A stretch of DNA of 64,000 bases from Reichenbachiella carrageenanivorans (GCF_025639805.1 NZ_CP106735.1:1552001-1616000), one strand, 5' to 3'; positions 25,826 to 35,655 are shown, counted from the stretch's first letter. The notes: generated by a model from the letters alone, not told the origin. Numbers and translations are program-made.

Positions 25826-26540
25826 TTATGAAGAGAAAATAACGAATGAGTTAGCGGAGTGGCAAATCGCGATGCAGCGAACACCATCCGTCTCGAATGC
25901 AACTATTCAAAAATTTCAAACACGTATCAATAGGCTTTGGCCCAATCGTTTGCGTAGGTTGATTACGCAAGTGGTTAAGCAGATGACTAGAGCGGTACTT
26001 TTTGGTGCAGAGTTTACCACCAAGCCCAACACAGAAACGCGCTCTCTGATGGATATAGAGGCGCACGTAAAAGAGAAGATCAATCGCTACACGTCTACCG
26101 CCACTGCCGAAGGAGCCATTACTGGTTTTGGTGGGTTTGTGAGTGGACTAGCCGATTTTCCGCTTTGGATGTCGATCAAAATGAAGATGTTGTTTGAAAT
26201 TGCCGCATCATATGGTGTAGACACCAAAGATTATAAAGAGAGACTTTTTATACTTTATGTTTTTCAATTGGCTTTTTCAAGTCAAAAAAGGCGGAACGAG
26301 ATTTACCTTGTCATTAGCAATTGGGAAATCCAAAAGGATAAGTTACCTTCAGACATAAATGCTTTCGACTGGCAGTTGTTTCAGCAGGAGTATCGGGATC
26401 ATTTGGATCTGGCCAAACTGCTGCAACTGATACCTGGCGTAGGTGCAGTAGTCGGTGCTTATGTCAATCATAAGCTGACCAATCGTCTCGGAAAAATCGC
26501 GATGAACGCCTACCGACTGCGGCGTTTGAATCCTCGTTAG
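25818..26540 (+). CDS. EcsC family protein
   Basis: 240 residues. Family features are VKEKINRYTSTATAEGAITGFGGFVSGLADFP, a Gly-rich amphipathic segment, and ALFxxGVGAVVGAYVNHK-like ending (LIPGVGAVVGAYVNHKLTN). EcsC proteins are peripheral or membrane-associated and of unknown biochemical role. It is the last gene of the 23755-26540 chain; the next start is 78 bases on. Confidence 0.82.
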   Translation: MSSYEEKITNELAEWQIAMQRTPSVSNATIQKFQTRINRLWPNRLRRLITQVVKQMTRAVLFGAEFTTKPNTETRSLMDIEAHVKEKINRYTSTATAEGAITGFGGFVSGLADFPLWMSIKMKMLFEIAASYGVDTKDYKERLFILYVFQLAFSSQKRRNEIYLVISNWEIQKDKLPSDINAFDWQLFQQEYRDHLDLAKLLQLIPGVGAVVGAYVNHKLTNRLGKIAMNAYRLRRLNPR

Positions 26541-26618
26541 CCAGAGGATTATTGCCAGAAACCACCACCCAAACCTAGAAGAATAATTATATTAGAGAAC
26601 ACTACTTAACGAAGCAGC

Positions 26619-28388
26619 ATGACACCCACACGCGTATTTGACTTTCTATATTATCAGCAGGAACAAGCCCCTTTGGATAGTGGGCTGAATTACAAAGAGC
26701 ATGGCCAATGGAAAGGCTATAGCACCGCCGAAACGGTACGGATAGTGAACGAAATGAGCCTTGGCATGCTGGCGTTGGGTATTCAGCCTGGGGATAAAGT
26801 GGCGATTATTTCTCCCAATCGCCCAGAATGGAATTTTGTAGATTTTGCTTGTCAGCAAATAGGTGCGGTATCAGTGCCTATGTATCCAACTATTACGGTC
26901 GAAGACTATCAATACATTTTTGAGCATGCAGAGGTCAAAATGATTTTTGCGGCCAATGCTGAGCTGATGGAAAAAGTAAAGACGGCGACCGCTTCTTTGT
27001 CTATTTCCTATGTCTATTCTTTCGATCAAGTAGATGGCGTGGCACATTGGACGGCAGTCAAAGATCTAGATCCGCAAGGGGATTTGTCGGTAGTAAAACA
27101 ACTGATGGATAAAGTACAGCCTGCAGATTTGCTTACGATTATTTACACCTCGGGCACCACAGGTCGACCCAAAGGGGTCATGTTGAGCCACCTCAATATT
27201 GTATCCAATACACTGGGCGTGTCTGATCGTACCATGGGGTGCATGGATCAAGGAAATGACCGAACGCTTAGTTTTCTGCCGATGTGCCATATCTATGAGC
27301 GCACGGCTATTTATGTGTACTTCTACAACAGCTTGTCGATTTATTATGCGGAGAGCATGGACAAGATAGGAGACAATATCAAAGAAGTAAGTCCACACAT
27401 GTTTACCTGTGTGCCTCGCCTGCTTGAAAAAGTATATGACAAGATTGTTTCCAAAGGCTATGAGTTGTCATTCATTAAGCGAAAGCTGTTTTTCTGGGCC
27501 ATCGATCTGGGATTGCAGTACGATCCAAATGGAAGCTTTAGTGGTTGGTATCATTTCAAACTAAAAATTGCCAGAAAGTTGATTTTTTCTAAATGGAAAG
27601 AAGCATTGGGGGGGCGGTTAAAACTGATTTCGTCGGGAGCTGCTGCTTTGCAACCTCGACTTGCTCGCATATTTTGGGCGGCAGAAATTCCAGTTTGCGA
27701 AGGTTATGGGCTCACCGAGACATCGCCTGTGGTAACGGCCACGGCGCCATTTCCTGACTACGTGCGGATCGGATCTGTGGGTAGGTTGATTGAAGGGGTG
27801 GAGGTGAAAATAGCCGATGATGGTGAGATCCTATGTAAGGGTGATAATATCATGATGGGCTACTACAAAGCTCCAGAACTGACCGCTGAAGTTATTCAGA
27901 ATGGGTGGTTTCATACGGGTGATATTGGTGTAATCGAGAATGGGTTTTTGAAAATCACGGATCGGAAAAAGGAAATGTTTAAAACCTCGGGGGGTAAATA
28001 CATTGCACCACAGATGATGGAAAACAAGTTTAAAGAAAGCCCTTACATAGAGCAAGTGATGGTGGTGGGAGAAGGTCAGAAATTCCCATCGGCTTTGATA
28101 GTTCCTAACTTCGAGGCTTTAAATGAATGGCAATTGAAGCAAAAACTGGAGATTAAAAGCCATAAAGAATTGATTGCACACCCAAAGGTGATTACACTTT
28201 ATGAATCCGAAATAGCTAAATTCAATCAGGAGTTTGGAAACTGGGAGCAAATCAAAAAATTTGAGCTTGTGAGTCAGTCCTGGGGGATAGAAAGCGGAGA
28301 ACTAACCCCTACTTTGAAGCTCAAACGCCGCATCATTAAAGAGAAATTTCAGGCCTTGATTGAACGCATCTATATGATGTCGAGCTAA
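26619..28388 (+). CDS. Long-chain fatty acid-CoA ligase (AMP-forming)
   Basis: 589 residues of the adenylating superfamily. P-loop-like A3 motif YTSGTTGRPKG (176-186), A5 motif EGYGLTETSPVV, A7/A8 region GWFHTGDIG and ITDRKKEMFKTSGGKY, and the catalytic Lys region near the C-terminus (LTPTLKLKRR). The build is that of the FAD15-type long-chain acyl-CoA synthetases common in Bacteroidota. It activates fatty acids for beta-oxidation or phospholipid synthesis. Monocistronic, convergent with the DoxX-like gene. Confidence 0.94.
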   Translation: MTPTRVFDFLYYQQEQAPLDSGLNYKEHGQWKGYSTAETVRIVNEMSLGMLALGIQPGDKVAIISPNRPEWNFVDFACQQIGAVSVPMYPTITVEDYQYIFEHAEVKMIFAANAELMEKVKTATASLSISYVYSFDQVDGVAHWTAVKDLDPQGDLSVVKQLMDKVQPADLLTIIYTSGTTGRPKGVMLSHLNIVSNTLGVSDRTMGCMDQGNDRTLSFLPMCHIYERTAIYVYFYNSLSIYYAESMDKIGDNIKEVSPHMFTCVPRLLEKVYDKIVSKGYELSFIKRKLFFWAIDLGLQYDPNGSFSGWYHFKLKIARKLIFSKWKEALGGRLKLISSGAAALQPRLARIFWAAEIPVCEGYGLTETSPVVTATAPFPDYVRIGSVGRLIEGVEVKIADDGEILCKGDNIMMGYYKAPELTAEVIQNGWFHTGDIGVIENGFLKITDRKKEMFKTSGGKYIAPQMMENKFKESPYIEQVMVVGEGQKFPSALIVPNFEALNEWQLKQKLEIKSHKELIAHPKVITLYESEIAKFNQEFGNWEQIKKFELVSQSWGIESGELTPTLKLKRRIIKEKFQALIERIYMMSS

Positions 28389-28399
28389 TCAGGTTTTTT

Positions 28400-28870
28400 T
28401 TAACTCCTAGCCGAAGTCTTACGTGCGTTTTTGGTGTAGATCACGAGGGCTGCACTGATGATGACAAGGTTTTTCATCATGTACTGACCGACCAGACTAA
28501 AGCCAAATGGCGGGTGAGTAAATACCTGCTCTGGAAATAGGAATAATGGTGAGAGCGTACCTCCCATATGAAGAAGCAATCCCCAAATCACATATTTGGA
28601 TTTGATTCTTAGCAGCAGTGCAAGGCCTATGAGTAGCTCCCCGCTAGCGAGGAGCCACAATAGGATTTGTTTATCAAATAAGTGAAAAGTGAGCAAGTCA
28701 AGCGTATCGCCAGCCAATACTTCGGCAGGGCTGTAGTTTGGAAAAAATTTCAGCATGCCAAACCACATATAAATCAACCCGATGGAGGTTTCGAGCAGTA
28801 CGAAACCGTATTTGTCCGCTAGGATTAAAAGCCCGTCATCTATTTTTTGAGATAGCTCCTTTACATTCAT
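28400..28870 (-). CDS. DoxX/YkgB-like four-helix membrane protein
   Basis: 156 residues with four hydrophobic helices, including ETSIGLIYMWFGMLKFFP, LLWLLASGELLIGLALLL and YMMKNLVIISAALVIY; the FxxGxLKF and KN patterns are typical of DoxX-related proteins. The biochemical role is unsettled (linked in other bacteria to respiratory or redox membrane complexes). It starts 4 bases after the haloperoxidase stop, so it belongs to that operon. Confidence 0.8.
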   Translation of the reverse strand: MNVKELSQKIDDGLLILADKYGFVLLETSIGLIYMWFGMLKFFPNYSPAEVLAGDTLDLLTFHLFDKQILLWLLASGELLIGLALLLRIKSKYVIWGLLLHMGGTLSPLFLFPEQVFTHPPFGFSLVGQYMMKNLVIISAALVIYTKNARKTSARS

Positions 28871-28874
28871 GTCA

Positions 28875-30350
28875 TTAGATTTTAGATGAACTAGGTTCTT
28901 CCCCTACCAGTTTCAAATACTTCTGATAGATGTCGTTAGCTACATTTCTACCCAGCGTCAAACCTTCTACGTTGTCTGCTTGGATATGGTAGCCACCCAT
29001 TACACGAGAGATACCTGCCATCTCAGCCGTTTGAGTAAAGGTAGGGAAGTGAATAGTTACGGTATCGCCAAGATTGTTGGGTTCAGTCATGCTGCCTGGT
29101 ACCAAGTCCACAGAGGAACCAAATTGATCGTTGCCTTTGTATAGGCGGAGGACTTCGCCACAGCCACCGCTAATGGTGCTATGCCCAGATACGTAGCTGG
29201 GAAATGGAGGACAGAGGAAAGTCTCTGGTGAGTAAGGTCTCCACTGATCGCCTTTCATCTCTGTCATGCCCACTTCTGGTCCGCCCCAAGCCTTGATGAC
29301 CTGATCTTGGTAGTAGTCGTGTACGAGTGCATAGGGTCGGGCATAGTCGTAGTGCATTTTCGAATCCCAGCAAGCGATGAAGGCATCCATGGCTACGGCC
29401 TCTACAAGGAAGTACATTTTTACATCTTCGTCGAGTGTGTGGTTGTCGCGCACAGATACTTGCTGAGCAAATAGCAACCAGTGACCGGCTTGCTGTACGG
29501 ATTTTGGTCCATCTCGCATAAACTCCACCAAGGCTCGATTTTCGTCCGTGAGGTTGGCTTGGAGGTCGATTACTTCTTTTACTTCTGCAGCCAATTGATC
29601 AGAGCCTACCATTGGAGGAGGGCCTGGGCGATATTGGCTGGAAGAGTCTAGGAGTAGTGGTTTTACGAGTTGCCAATAAGGCGTTAGACAGCCAGGAGCA
29701 AATTTTCCACCATTGCCGTCAGCAAAGTATTTGGGTTGCCATCGGTTGATGTCTACATTTTTGTCTACGGTATTTACAGGAGCATAGGCGGTGTAGTCTT
29801 CGTATGGGGTACCCGACTCACCAGACAACTCACCATATTGGTTAGACCCATCATTTCGGCGATTTTCGATCACCGCCTTGGCAGCGAGATTGCCAATGCC
29901 CACGGGTGTGGTAGGATCTAGGGATTGGTCGTTGGGGTCTAGGCCCAATTTCAACATCAACTCCTTATACATCGTAGTGTCTGTATAATAATATTCAGAC
30001 ATGGCGCGGTAGGCGGCATAGCTGATGGCTATTTCTTTGTTGCGCGTGGTTTGCTCGTCTGTAGGGCGACGTTCTACGCCTGCAAGATATATTGGAGAGG
30101 CCTTTTCGTCGTATCGAGTCCAAGCATCAAAAATGGAGGTAAAAATCAATCCTAGAAACCTGCTGGTGATAGTGGGTCTGGGTTTGAATTTGTCAGTGTC
30201 GTTGGCGGTGGCTTTTAGTGCCATATGTCCCCATTGGTAAGCTACGTTTGCTTCACCTCTTGGAGGTTCGAGGTCTGTTTGCTTTTGGTTTGGTGTGCAA
30301 GCGGTAAGCAGAAGAGCCATCAGGGCTACACAGTGTATTAGTTTGTTCAT
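28875..30350 (-). CDS. Vanadium-dependent haloperoxidase-like lipoprotein (PAP2 superfamily)
   Basis: 491 residues. Lipoprotein signal LLLTAC with Cys18. All vanadate/phosphate ligands of the PAP2 fold are present in order: Lys331 and Arg338 in KMHYDYARP, Ser388-Gly389-His390 in PSYVSGH and Arg449 with catalytic His455 in ISRVMGGYH. Family members oxidise halides with peroxide; related phosphatases share the same pocket, so substrate and metal are inferred. The anchor places it in the periplasm or on the outer membrane. Neighbours are a barrel protein upstream (gap 43) and a DoxX-like protein downstream (gap 4). Confidence 0.9.
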   Translation of the reverse strand: MNKLIHCVALMALLLTACTPNQKQTDLEPPRGEANVAYQWGHMALKATANDTDKFKPRPTITSRFLGLIFTSIFDAWTRYDEKASPIYLAGVERRPTDEQTTRNKEIAISYAAYRAMSEYYYTDTTMYKELMLKLGLDPNDQSLDPTTPVGIGNLAAKAVIENRRNDGSNQYGELSGESGTPYEDYTAYAPVNTVDKNVDINRWQPKYFADGNGGKFAPGCLTPYWQLVKPLLLDSSSQYRPGPPPMVGSDQLAAEVKEVIDLQANLTDENRALVEFMRDGPKSVQQAGHWLLFAQQVSVRDNHTLDEDVKMYFLVEAVAMDAFIACWDSKMHYDYARPYALVHDYYQDQVIKAWGGPEVGMTEMKGDQWRPYSPETFLCPPFPSYVSGHSTISGGCGEVLRLYKGNDQFGSSVDLVPGSMTEPNNLGDTVTIHFPTFTQTAEMAGISRVMGGYHIQADNVEGLTLGRNVANDIYQKYLKLVGEEPSSSKI

Positions 30351-30393
30351 ATTACTTGTTTTATTAATCGTTCTCTTTTAGTGTGTTTCACTT

Positions 30394-31533
30394 TTAATCA
30401 TTCCAATCTGGTACAAAATCCATGAGCATATCGTCACCATGCTTTTTGCCTATCCTATAAGTCAGAGTGATATTCACCAAATAATCGGCGAAGGCGGCAT
30501 CTCCATTTTTGTATACTCCAGTAGTAGAGGAAATTTGCTTGTCTTGGTAGCTTTGTACTCTGTTTCTGGCCACCGCAAATGGTATGCTTGCATTGATGGC
30601 TATATTGTTTTTGCTATAGGCTATGCCAGGTTCTATAGATATGGCATAGCCTGGCCGCCGATATCCAGCGCTGCCACCTACTAGGTCTGTAGAAGGCACG
30701 CCTTCTACTCTTCCACCAGCATACATACTGAACCCGTGAAGGGAGGTATTGTAAAATGATCCCATGCGTATAGCAAATTGGTCAGGGCATGAAAACTCAC
30801 TGGTCTTGGATCTGGTGAGTATGCCGTTAGTTTCTTTGGGATTGATTAGGTAAAAGAGGTTGGTGGATAAGACGAATTTTTCTGAGAGTACGTGATAGCC
30901 TTGCACGTCTAGCGTGATGCCTGTGCCACCGTCTCCAGGCTGGATCGATTGATCCACTACAGCATAATTTGTTTCATTTTTATTAACGCCCTGATTGTAA
31001 AAAGTGTCTTTGTAGTCGTAGTTGCCTGTTGGCAATTTAATGCCTACTCCGATGGCATAATTGAAGGATTTTCCTTTGGATGGGTCAATCAGCCAGTAGC
31101 CCATGCCTAGTCTCAAATCGGACAAGCCGCGAGCAGTTGTTTCGTGTCTTTCACCTAGTCCATTAGGCGGGTTGCCTCCATGCTCATACATAGAGGAACG
31201 GTTGTGATGAGTGAAGGGAAGGATGGCTGTAGCATACAGCCGGTTAGTAATGCCATACGTTAGGGATAGGTCTAGAAAGTAGCTCTTGTTGATGACTTCT
31301 GTTCCATTTTCGATGCGTTCGATTTCTTCATGATTTCCACGGAAGTGGCGAAAAGATTTGAAATATCGAAAGCTGGTACTGATAAACGCCTCTCCTTTGG
31401 ATGTTCCGAAAGTATTAGATAGCCCTGCTGAGCATCCGCTAAACCCTCTTATGGCAACGCACCCCTGAGCTAAGGCTTCTGTAAAGCATAAGGCTAGTAC
31501 AAAACTAGAAGGGATGAGAATTGATTTTTTCAT
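30394..31533 (-). CDS. Outer-membrane beta-barrel protein (phenol-degradation MetA-like)
   Basis: 379 residues. Signal peptide with cleavage after EALAQ. The mature part is made of alternating strands (TSFRYFKSFRHFRG, YGITNRLYATAILPF, GLSDLRLGMGYWL, NYAIGVGIKLPTGNY) typical of transporter-like barrels annotated as MetA-pathway of phenol degradation. The N-terminus of the mature protein has two Cys in a short loop. It has no sorting domain and stands first in the haloperoxidase operon. The substrate is unknown. Confidence 0.72.
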   Translation of the reverse strand: MKKSILIPSSFVLALCFTEALAQGCVAIRGFSGCSAGLSNTFGTSKGEAFISTSFRYFKSFRHFRGNHEEIERIENGTEVINKSYFLDLSLTYGITNRLYATAILPFTHHNRSSMYEHGGNPPNGLGERHETTARGLSDLRLGMGYWLIDPSKGKSFNYAIGVGIKLPTGNYDYKDTFYNQGVNKNETNYAVVDQSIQPGDGGTGITLDVQGYHVLSEKFVLSTNLFYLINPKETNGILTRSKTSEFSCPDQFAIRMGSFYNTSLHGFSMYAGGRVEGVPSTDLVGGSAGYRRPGYAISIEPGIAYSKNNIAINASIPFAVARNRVQSYQDKQISSTTGVYKNGDAAFADYLVNITLTYRIGKKHGDDMLMDFVPDWND

Positions 31534-31661
31534 TATAAGTTAAGTTCAAATAGGTAGTTGAAAAAAGGGTGTTGCTTAATTTCAAGATTAATGAATTCGG
31601 ATAGATGCCAGATAGAGTAAAGGATGAAATGGCTATCTTGGTGGATGAAAGTATTGGATGA

Positions 31662-32354
31662 ATGGATAAGACTATGCACTGCCTGATCGTAGATGACGAC
31701 CCTTTGATTTGTGATTTATTAGAGCACTATTGTTCTAAAATTGACTTTGTGTCTAATGTCACTGTGACGAATAGTGGTTTTGAATCTGTGAATCTGATCA
31801 GTCAAAATCATTTTGATGTAATCTTGTTGGATTACAATCTACCTGATCTTACTGGTAAGGAGATTTTGCAATTGATTCGGCCAAATACAGCCGTGATCAT
31901 GATTACAGCCAATAGAGATTTTGCGCCAGAGTCATACGATTACGATCAGATTGTGGACTTTTTAGTAAAGCCGATTGATTTTGCGCGATTTTTCAAAGGG
32001 ATGCAAAAGGTGCAAAAAAAAGATGGTCAGCCCGTCTCAGTACAGGATCAGATTTTTGTAAAGGATGGCAACAAACTAGTGAAGGTGGATCTAAAAGAGG
32101 TGCGCTATGTCAAATCTGCAGCGAACTATGTAGAGCTGGTGTTTGCGGATAAAAAATTATTGACGCTGATGACACTTACACAGCTTGTCGAAAAACTACC
32201 TGAGTATTTTCAGCGTGTCCAGCGCTCATACATTGTGAATGTCAATCATATCGATAGCTTGGGTGGAGGCGATGTATATATCGGAGCAGAAGAGATTTCG
32301 ATCAGCGACCTATACGAAAAAGAGTTACTCAACAAGATCAAGCTGCTCAAATAG
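31662..32354 (+). CDS. LytTR-type response regulator
   Basis: 230 residues. A receiver domain (about 1-118) with DDD at 11-13, Asp57 in LLDYNLPD and the Lys of LVKPID. A LytTR DNA-binding domain (about 135-230): FVKDGNKLVKVDL, YVKSAANYVEL, FQRVQRSYIVNVNHID. It has no kinase next to it on its own strand. It converges on and overlaps by 30 bases the 3' end of the large hybrid kinase, a natural candidate partner. A TATCTTGG element lies at 31634-31641. Confidence 0.93.
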   Translation: MDKTMHCLIVDDDPLICDLLEHYCSKIDFVSNVTVTNSGFESVNLISQNHFDVILLDYNLPDLTGKEILQLIRPNTAVIMITANRDFAPESYDYDQIVDFLVKPIDFARFFKGMQKVQKKDGQPVSVQDQIFVKDGNKLVKVDLKEVRYVKSAANYVELVFADKKLLTLMTLTQLVEKLPEYFQRVQRSYIVNVNHIDSLGGGDVYIGAEEISISDLYEKELLNKIKLLK

Positions 32355-34979
32355 TCGTAATTCATTTCTGAAGTAGCACAGATTGTAAAGCATGAGATTG
32401 TCGATGAGCGTCAATTTTTCTTTGCTTAGATCGCTCACACGATCAGGTAGTGTTGTGTGCAGCAAGTCTAGTTTTAGACTCCTGATGTGCGTGATCAATT
32501 TGTGCCGAATAGCTGTCCACTCGTCTTCGTTTTGACTGTTGAATGTCTTATGTATTCTCTCCAAGTAGGTTTCAAATTCAGAAATGAGTAAGCGCAAAAA
32601 CTGTTTCACTTTGATAGAGTCATGATCATACTGGGCATAGTTAAGAGTGGTATTTGGTGTATCTGCTTGGTTTTTGCCAAGGGCAAGCATGACCAAATCT
32701 TCCAAATGCCCTACAGAAAAGGGTTTTTGTAAATAAAGTGAACTGACTACTTTCATTTGTTTAGGCTCGAAGGCCGATAGTACGATGAGTGGTAGTTTTT
32801 GTTTTTTCTGTAGATCTATAAGCTCTTTACTGGCCACATAACCATCCAACATTAAGTCGCTAATGATCAAGTCAAAGCGCTGATGGGCTAGCAGGTCTGA
32901 AGCAGTATTGAGTTGGTCTGTTTGTACTACGTCAATTTGAGACGAGGTAAGGAGTTGGTGTATCAGTAGGCAAGCGGGTTTATCATCTTCGATATGGAGT
33001 ATCTTTTGGGTTTGCGGCCATTTGGGTAGCTTATTTTCTTTGGTATGTCCATGCAAATAAGGTAGCGGCTCGGTTTCCACAGCAGGGATGATGACCCGAA
33101 ACGTGGAGCCAGCTCCTTTGCTAGAAGTGACCTCGAGTTTGCCATCGAAGAGCTCTATGAGCTGCTTTACAATTGAAAGTCCCAACCCAAAGCCATCTTG
33201 TATGGCTGGGTGGGTTGTCTGTTCTTGATAGAATCGGGTTCTGATTTTTTCTAGGTTTTCGGGCAATATCCCTGTGCCTGTATCTGTCACACAGACTGCT
33301 ATGGAGTCATTGGCAATAAGGTGACTGGATAAAAGTACACGCCCATTTTTTGTGTATTTAATAGCATTTACTATCAAATTGGTAATGATCTGAGAAAATC
33401 GTAAGGCATCCGATTGGTGCCATTGATCTTGAAGTTTGGCGTCTAGGTCTAGCTCAAATTTCAGCCCCTTGGTCACGGCTTCGTACTGGTAGCTCGCATA
33501 GATATCTGACAAGAGTTGATAAAAGGAGACAGGGGCATATTTGAGACGGACTTGGCCTTCCAGTAGTTTTTGATGATCGAGCACGTCGTACATCAGCCCA
33601 GCTAGTGATTGAGCACTTCGGTGGATAGAATCTACTATCGGAGCTTGTTTTGGAGTGGGTTTGTTCTTTTTTAGTAATTGGGTCAGCCCCATAATGGCAT
33701 TGAGTGGGGTACGGAGTTCATGACTCATATTTTGTAAAAACTCATCTTTTTCCCTTATGGCCTTTTGCTCTTTGCTCAATGAGTCTTTGAGATCTTCTAC
33801 CTGTTGGTCAATTTTAGCTTTCATTTCAGAGAAAGTACGAGCGAGTACACCCAGTTCGTCTTTTCTGTCTTTAGAAAAATCCAATGCGGCAGATGAACCT
33901 TGTTTGTAATTGCCAATCGTTTGTGTTAGTCTGCCGATTCGCCTAGCAAATAGACGAATAAAAATAAGTGCAACACCCAGTGCTATTAGCGCAACGATTG
34001 GAATCACCCAGAAACTATACTTTCTGACGGCATGTACACTATTGAGGGCATTGGCTTCATCGAGGCTCGTTATTAAAAATATTTGATGGTCATTTTTAGA
34101 ATAGCGCAGGGCCTTGATTTGTACAAGGTAATTGTGATGCTGGGCGTCGTTGAGATTTTCAAATCGTACTGAATCGGTGTAAAGAGCCGCCATGGGTTTG
34201 TTGAAGTCTAACCCAAACCTTTGATAAGTTCTGAGTTGCCTACTAAAGCACTTTGAATTGTTTGCGGCAAACAAGTACTGGCCTCCCTCATCTACGAGCA
34301 TGAGAGATACACCCGTTGTCATCATGGTTCGTAGTTGTTGATAGAAGGCACTCAAATCTACATTGATCACCACCATGGCGATGGCTTTTTGATTGGCGTT
34401 GAATATCAGGCTGACGGCGCGGATGGTAGGTGTGTGTGTGGGAGTTACTACGCCGTATTCTTCGTTGAGACTGATGGGTGAAAAGTAGAATTCACCAAAA
34501 TTCAGATTGAGTGCGTCTTTATAATAAGGACGATCACTTTTGTCTTGAAGGTCGTCTTGATCCGTAAGGGTGATTTTATCTTCGACTTTGTCTAATCTTA
34601 GAATTTCCTTTCCTGCATCAGAGAGGCTGATTAGTCTGATTTGAAAATAGTTAGGCTTATTCTTTAACGTAACAAAGAAAAGGTTTTCAATTTCTTGTCT
34701 GGCTTCAGGTGTAGACTCGTGAGCAAAAGTCTTCAGTTTTGAATTTTCCGAAAGGATCGAAATATCATTTTTGACTTCAGTCAATAAGGAAAAAAAGGAT
34801 TGTTCGGCTAGTGTGGAGGTGTGTGAAATACGCTCTTGGCTAAATTTTGCTATGATCTGAGAGGCTCGTTGGTAGATAAGGATGCCCGAACTAAAGATAG
34901 CTAGCATTAGAAGTCCGATAAAAAATAGTCCGAACCGGGTAACAAGCGAATGCCAAATATTAACTACTCCCTTTGCCAT
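32325..34979 (-). CDS. Hybrid sensor histidine kinase with receiver and degenerate Hpt-like tail
   Basis: 884 residues. Helix 1 (about 14-34), an extracytoplasmic sensor region of the double-Cache type (about 40-325), helix 2 (about 325-347), HAMP, HisKA with NMSHELRTPLNAIMG, HATPase with NLIVNAIKYTKNG, DTGTGI and GFGLGLSIV, and a receiver with Asp in LIISDLMLDG. The last ~110 residues are helical; IRHKLITHIRSL resembles an Hpt motif with His kept but the usual Lys-Gly lost. So the expected path is His to Asp and perhaps onward. Signal unknown. Confidence 0.92.
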   Translation of the reverse strand: MAKGVVNIWHSLVTRFGLFFIGLLMLAIFSSGILIYQRASQIIAKFSQERISHTSTLAEQSFFSLLTEVKNDISILSENSKLKTFAHESTPEARQEIENLFFVTLKNKPNYFQIRLISLSDAGKEILRLDKVEDKITLTDQDDLQDKSDRPYYKDALNLNFGEFYFSPISLNEEYGVVTPTHTPTIRAVSLIFNANQKAIAMVVINVDLSAFYQQLRTMMTTGVSLMLVDEGGQYLFAANNSKCFSRQLRTYQRFGLDFNKPMAALYTDSVRFENLNDAQHHNYLVQIKALRYSKNDHQIFLITSLDEANALNSVHAVRKYSFWVIPIVALIALGVALIFIRLFARRIGRLTQTIGNYKQGSSAALDFSKDRKDELGVLARTFSEMKAKIDQQVEDLKDSLSKEQKAIREKDEFLQNMSHELRTPLNAIMGLTQLLKKNKPTPKQAPIVDSIHRSAQSLAGLMYDVLDHQKLLEGQVRLKYAPVSFYQLLSDIYASYQYEAVTKGLKFELDLDAKLQDQWHQSDALRFSQIITNLIVNAIKYTKNGRVLLSSHLIANDSIAVCVTDTGTGILPENLEKIRTRFYQEQTTHPAIQDGFGLGLSIVKQLIELFDGKLEVTSSKGAGSTFRVIIPAVETEPLPYLHGHTKENKLPKWPQTQKILHIEDDKPACLLIHQLLTSSQIDVVQTDQLNTASDLLAHQRFDLIISDLMLDGYVASKELIDLQKKQKLPLIVLSAFEPKQMKVVSSLYLQKPFSVGHLEDLVMLALGKNQADTPNTTLNYAQYDHDSIKVKQFLRLLISEFETYLERIHKTFNSQNEDEWTAIRHKLITHIRSLKLDLLHTTLPDRVSDLSKEKLTLIDNLMLYNLCYFRNELRLFEQLDLVE

Positions 34980-35035
34980 AGATTAATTTATTGGGCTAAA
35001 GCTAGACAAAATTTGAATGCAAGATTTTATCTGCT

Positions 35036-35557
35036 TCAAATAGATTGGAGTAGTGACTGGACGACATGGAGGATGTTTTCTCTTGTCTCTACATCTTCTA
35101 TTTCTCTTGCTTTATTTATTTTTCCCTTGATGCCAGGGATGATGAGCTTGGTCGAAGGTTGTAGGTCTGCATCGAGTGTGGTCATGATCAAGTCTAGGGC
35201 CTCGAAGGCTTTCTGTCCACTAGCAGAAGCCACGATGAGCGCGACGGGTTTATTGGAGAATAATGTAGTGGAAACATTCCATTCAATGGCATTTTTCAAA
35301 CTACCAGGCAGGCTAAAGACATATTCAGGGCTACATATTATGATGCCATCGGCTGCTTGGATCTTGTCTCTAAAGGTTTGGACTATTGCTGGGAGACCGT
35401 CGTTGTCGAGGTCTGGATTGAAATGAGGCAGTTTGTCTATGCCATCAAATATTTCAAAGTCTACTGTGGCAGCCAGATGGGTTTTGATATAATTCAAAAC
35501 TACTTCGTTGGATGAGGATCGGCGAGTACTTCCAGAGATGGCTAGTATTTTTTTCAT
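35036..35557 (-). CDS. NADPH-dependent FMN reductase family protein
   Basis: 173 residues, flavodoxin-like fold. The phosphate-binding loop GSTRRSSSN lies at 9-17, and IIICSPEYVFSLPGSLKNAIEW is the typical flavin/NADPH segment. Reduces FMN, quinones, azo dyes or chromate in known relatives; the physiological substrate is open. Single gene between the hybrid kinase and the YraN gene. Confidence 0.9.
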   Translation of the reverse strand: MKKILAISGSTRRSSSNEVVLNYIKTHLAATVDFEIFDGIDKLPHFNPDLDNDGLPAIVQTFRDKIQAADGIIICSPEYVFSLPGSLKNAIEWNVSTTLFSNKPVALIVASASGQKAFEALDLIMTTLDADLQPSTKLIIPGIKGKINKAREIEDVETRENILHVVQSLLQSI

Positions 35558-35655
35558 GGATAGCTGTTTTCAAAGTGGTTGAGGTTGATTCAACGATTGA
35601 CTTTGAGATTTATTGATACGCGACGATATACTTGTAGGTTTGGTAAGAAAGGTTT

